Shown one piece after another: positions 5,151-5,642 of a DNA stretch of 5,642 nt. Position 1 is the first letter of the stretch. The number at the start of each line of letters is the position of its first letter. Where the stretch lies: NCBI GenBank assembly GCA_027296045.1, contig JAPUJS010000270.1, positions 1-5,642 on the forward strand, written 5' to 3'. The notes under the pieces are model-generated. The model did not search any database, was not told where the DNA came from, and saw only the letters and a list, made by a program, of their open reading frames with translations. The translations under genes were made by a program, and so were the position numbers. The stretch is from a bacterium (lineage in GTDB: Bacteria; Latescibacterota; UBA2968).

Positions 5151-5642
5151 CTATGAATTCAACAGGCGATCGAGAACCCCGTAATATCGGTTTTGCATTT
5201 TGGGCCATTCGTAGATGCTGAAGGCCTTTTGAGCACGAACCGACATTTCTCGTACCTGGGCGGGGTTGTGGTATAACTCAACAATCCGTTCGGCCATCAA
5301 GGCCGCATTGTCGGGGGGATAATAGGCGACTTCGTCATCTTTAAAGTAGGCTTCAACCGTTTCCACCCGAGCAACGACGGCCGGGAGGCCCATGACCACG
5401 TATTCGAGCAATCGGACCGGCAGCATGACCTTATCGACAAAAACATCTCGTTTGCAGGGCACCAGCCCGAGATGGGCGTTGCGAATCAGATCGGGCACTT
5501 GATCGACGGGGACCCGGTCGTGGAAGCGGACGCTTTCTGATAGACCCTGGGTTCGGACCCGGGACTTCAACTCGTCCAAATAGGCTTCTTCGCCATCGCC
5601 ATAAATATCCAGTTCCAGGCCGGGAATCTGTTGTTTGGCAAG
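5151..5642 (-). CDS. Glycosyltransferase, GT4-like C-terminal (nucleotide-sugar binding) domain; 5' end cut off by window edge
   Basis: The reading frame is open to the right edge, leaving the last 163 residues and a TAG stop. These match the C-terminal Rossmann domain of GT-B fold family 4 enzymes, which move a sugar from a nucleotide donor to a growing glycan or lipid on the cytoplasmic side. Seen in order: LELDIYGDGEE (strand and Gly-rich turn), VRFHDRVPVDQVPDLIRNAH (the usual V-F-x-G-x-V equivalent), LGLVPCKRD, then LPVRLLEYVVMGLPAVVA, which holds the conserved Glu of the donor-binding motif (residue 80 of the visible part), and a C-terminal helix with YEWPKMQNRYYGVLDRLL that folds back on the domain. 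The first Glu of the classical E-x7-E motif is absent; the sequence is nearer to the P-x-K-x-x-E-Y variant seen in many polysaccharide enzymes, with Arg for Lys. A TTG at 5579 is not the start, because conserved sequence continues upstream. Substrate unknown. Confidence 0.9.
   Translation of the reverse strand, partial: LAKQQIPGLELDIYGDGEEAYLDELKSRVRTQGLSESVRFHDRVPVDQVPDLIRNAHLGLVPCKRDVFVDKVMLPVRLLEYVVMGLPAVVARVETVEAYFKDDEVAYYPPDNAALMAERIVELYHNPAQVREMSVRAQKAFSIYEWPKMQNRYYGVLDRLLNS

Noticed and set aside
5137..5208. 24-residue N-terminal extension of the carbamoyltransferase
   Set aside because: It would overlap the glycosyltransferase end by 58 bases. The family begins at the MNVLGIHDG strand, which has a well-placed AAGGA in front.
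5577..5579. TTG at 5579 as the start of a small 142-residue protein
   Set aside because: The frame stays open to the window edge and the upstream residues (LELDIYGDGEE) are conserved glycosyltransferase sequence, so this is an internal leucine.

Overview
The window comes from a Gram-negative (diderm) bacterium. Two of its proteins are lipoproteins with a Cys-Ala mature start, which usually means outer-membrane sorting, and one of them is an LpoB-type activator of peptidoglycan synthesis. The DNA is moderately GC-rich by eye. I cannot name the phylum from the sequence. Nothing in it forces Gammaproteobacteria, although the LpoB/COG3014 gene pair is best known there. I see no tRNA, rRNA, CRISPR array or insertion sequence.

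Layout. Positions 2758 to 1 (minus strand) hold an apparent three-gene cell-envelope operon. In transcription order these are a GTG-started COG3014-like tetratricopeptide lipoprotein (2758-1403), a 266-residue exported protein that I do not recognise (1361-561), and the first 160 codons of an LpoB-like lipoprotein that runs off the left edge (481-1). A perfect stem with a four-base loop lies in the gap before lpoB. Positions 2759-2935 form a divergent, partly AT-rich intergenic region with a plausible promoter for the rightward gene. That gene (2936-3301, plus strand) is a single-domain CheY-like response regulator with all of its phosphorylation residues. A strong bidirectional terminator (3327-3358) follows and separates it from a convergent minus-strand pair. 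That pair is a group-4-like glycosyltransferase cut by the right edge (5642-5151) and, 14 bases downstream of it, a NodU/TobZ-family carbamoyltransferase (5136-3415).

How the genes may work together. The left operon looks like a peptidoglycan-synthesis accessory module: COG3014 lipoprotein, an extra periplasmic protein in the slot where gammaproteobacteria often carry YcfL, then LpoB. The right pair looks like the tail of a glycan or glycolipid biosynthesis operon, in which a sugar is transferred and a hydroxyl is then O-carbamoylated. The response regulator is an orphan in this window, with no kinase or output domain nearby. The four minus-strand starts chosen here (2758, 1361, 481, 5136) all have a Shine-Dalgarno-like motif ending 7 bases before the start codon, which supports the choices. 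The least understood element is the 266-residue exported protein between COG3014 and LpoB.
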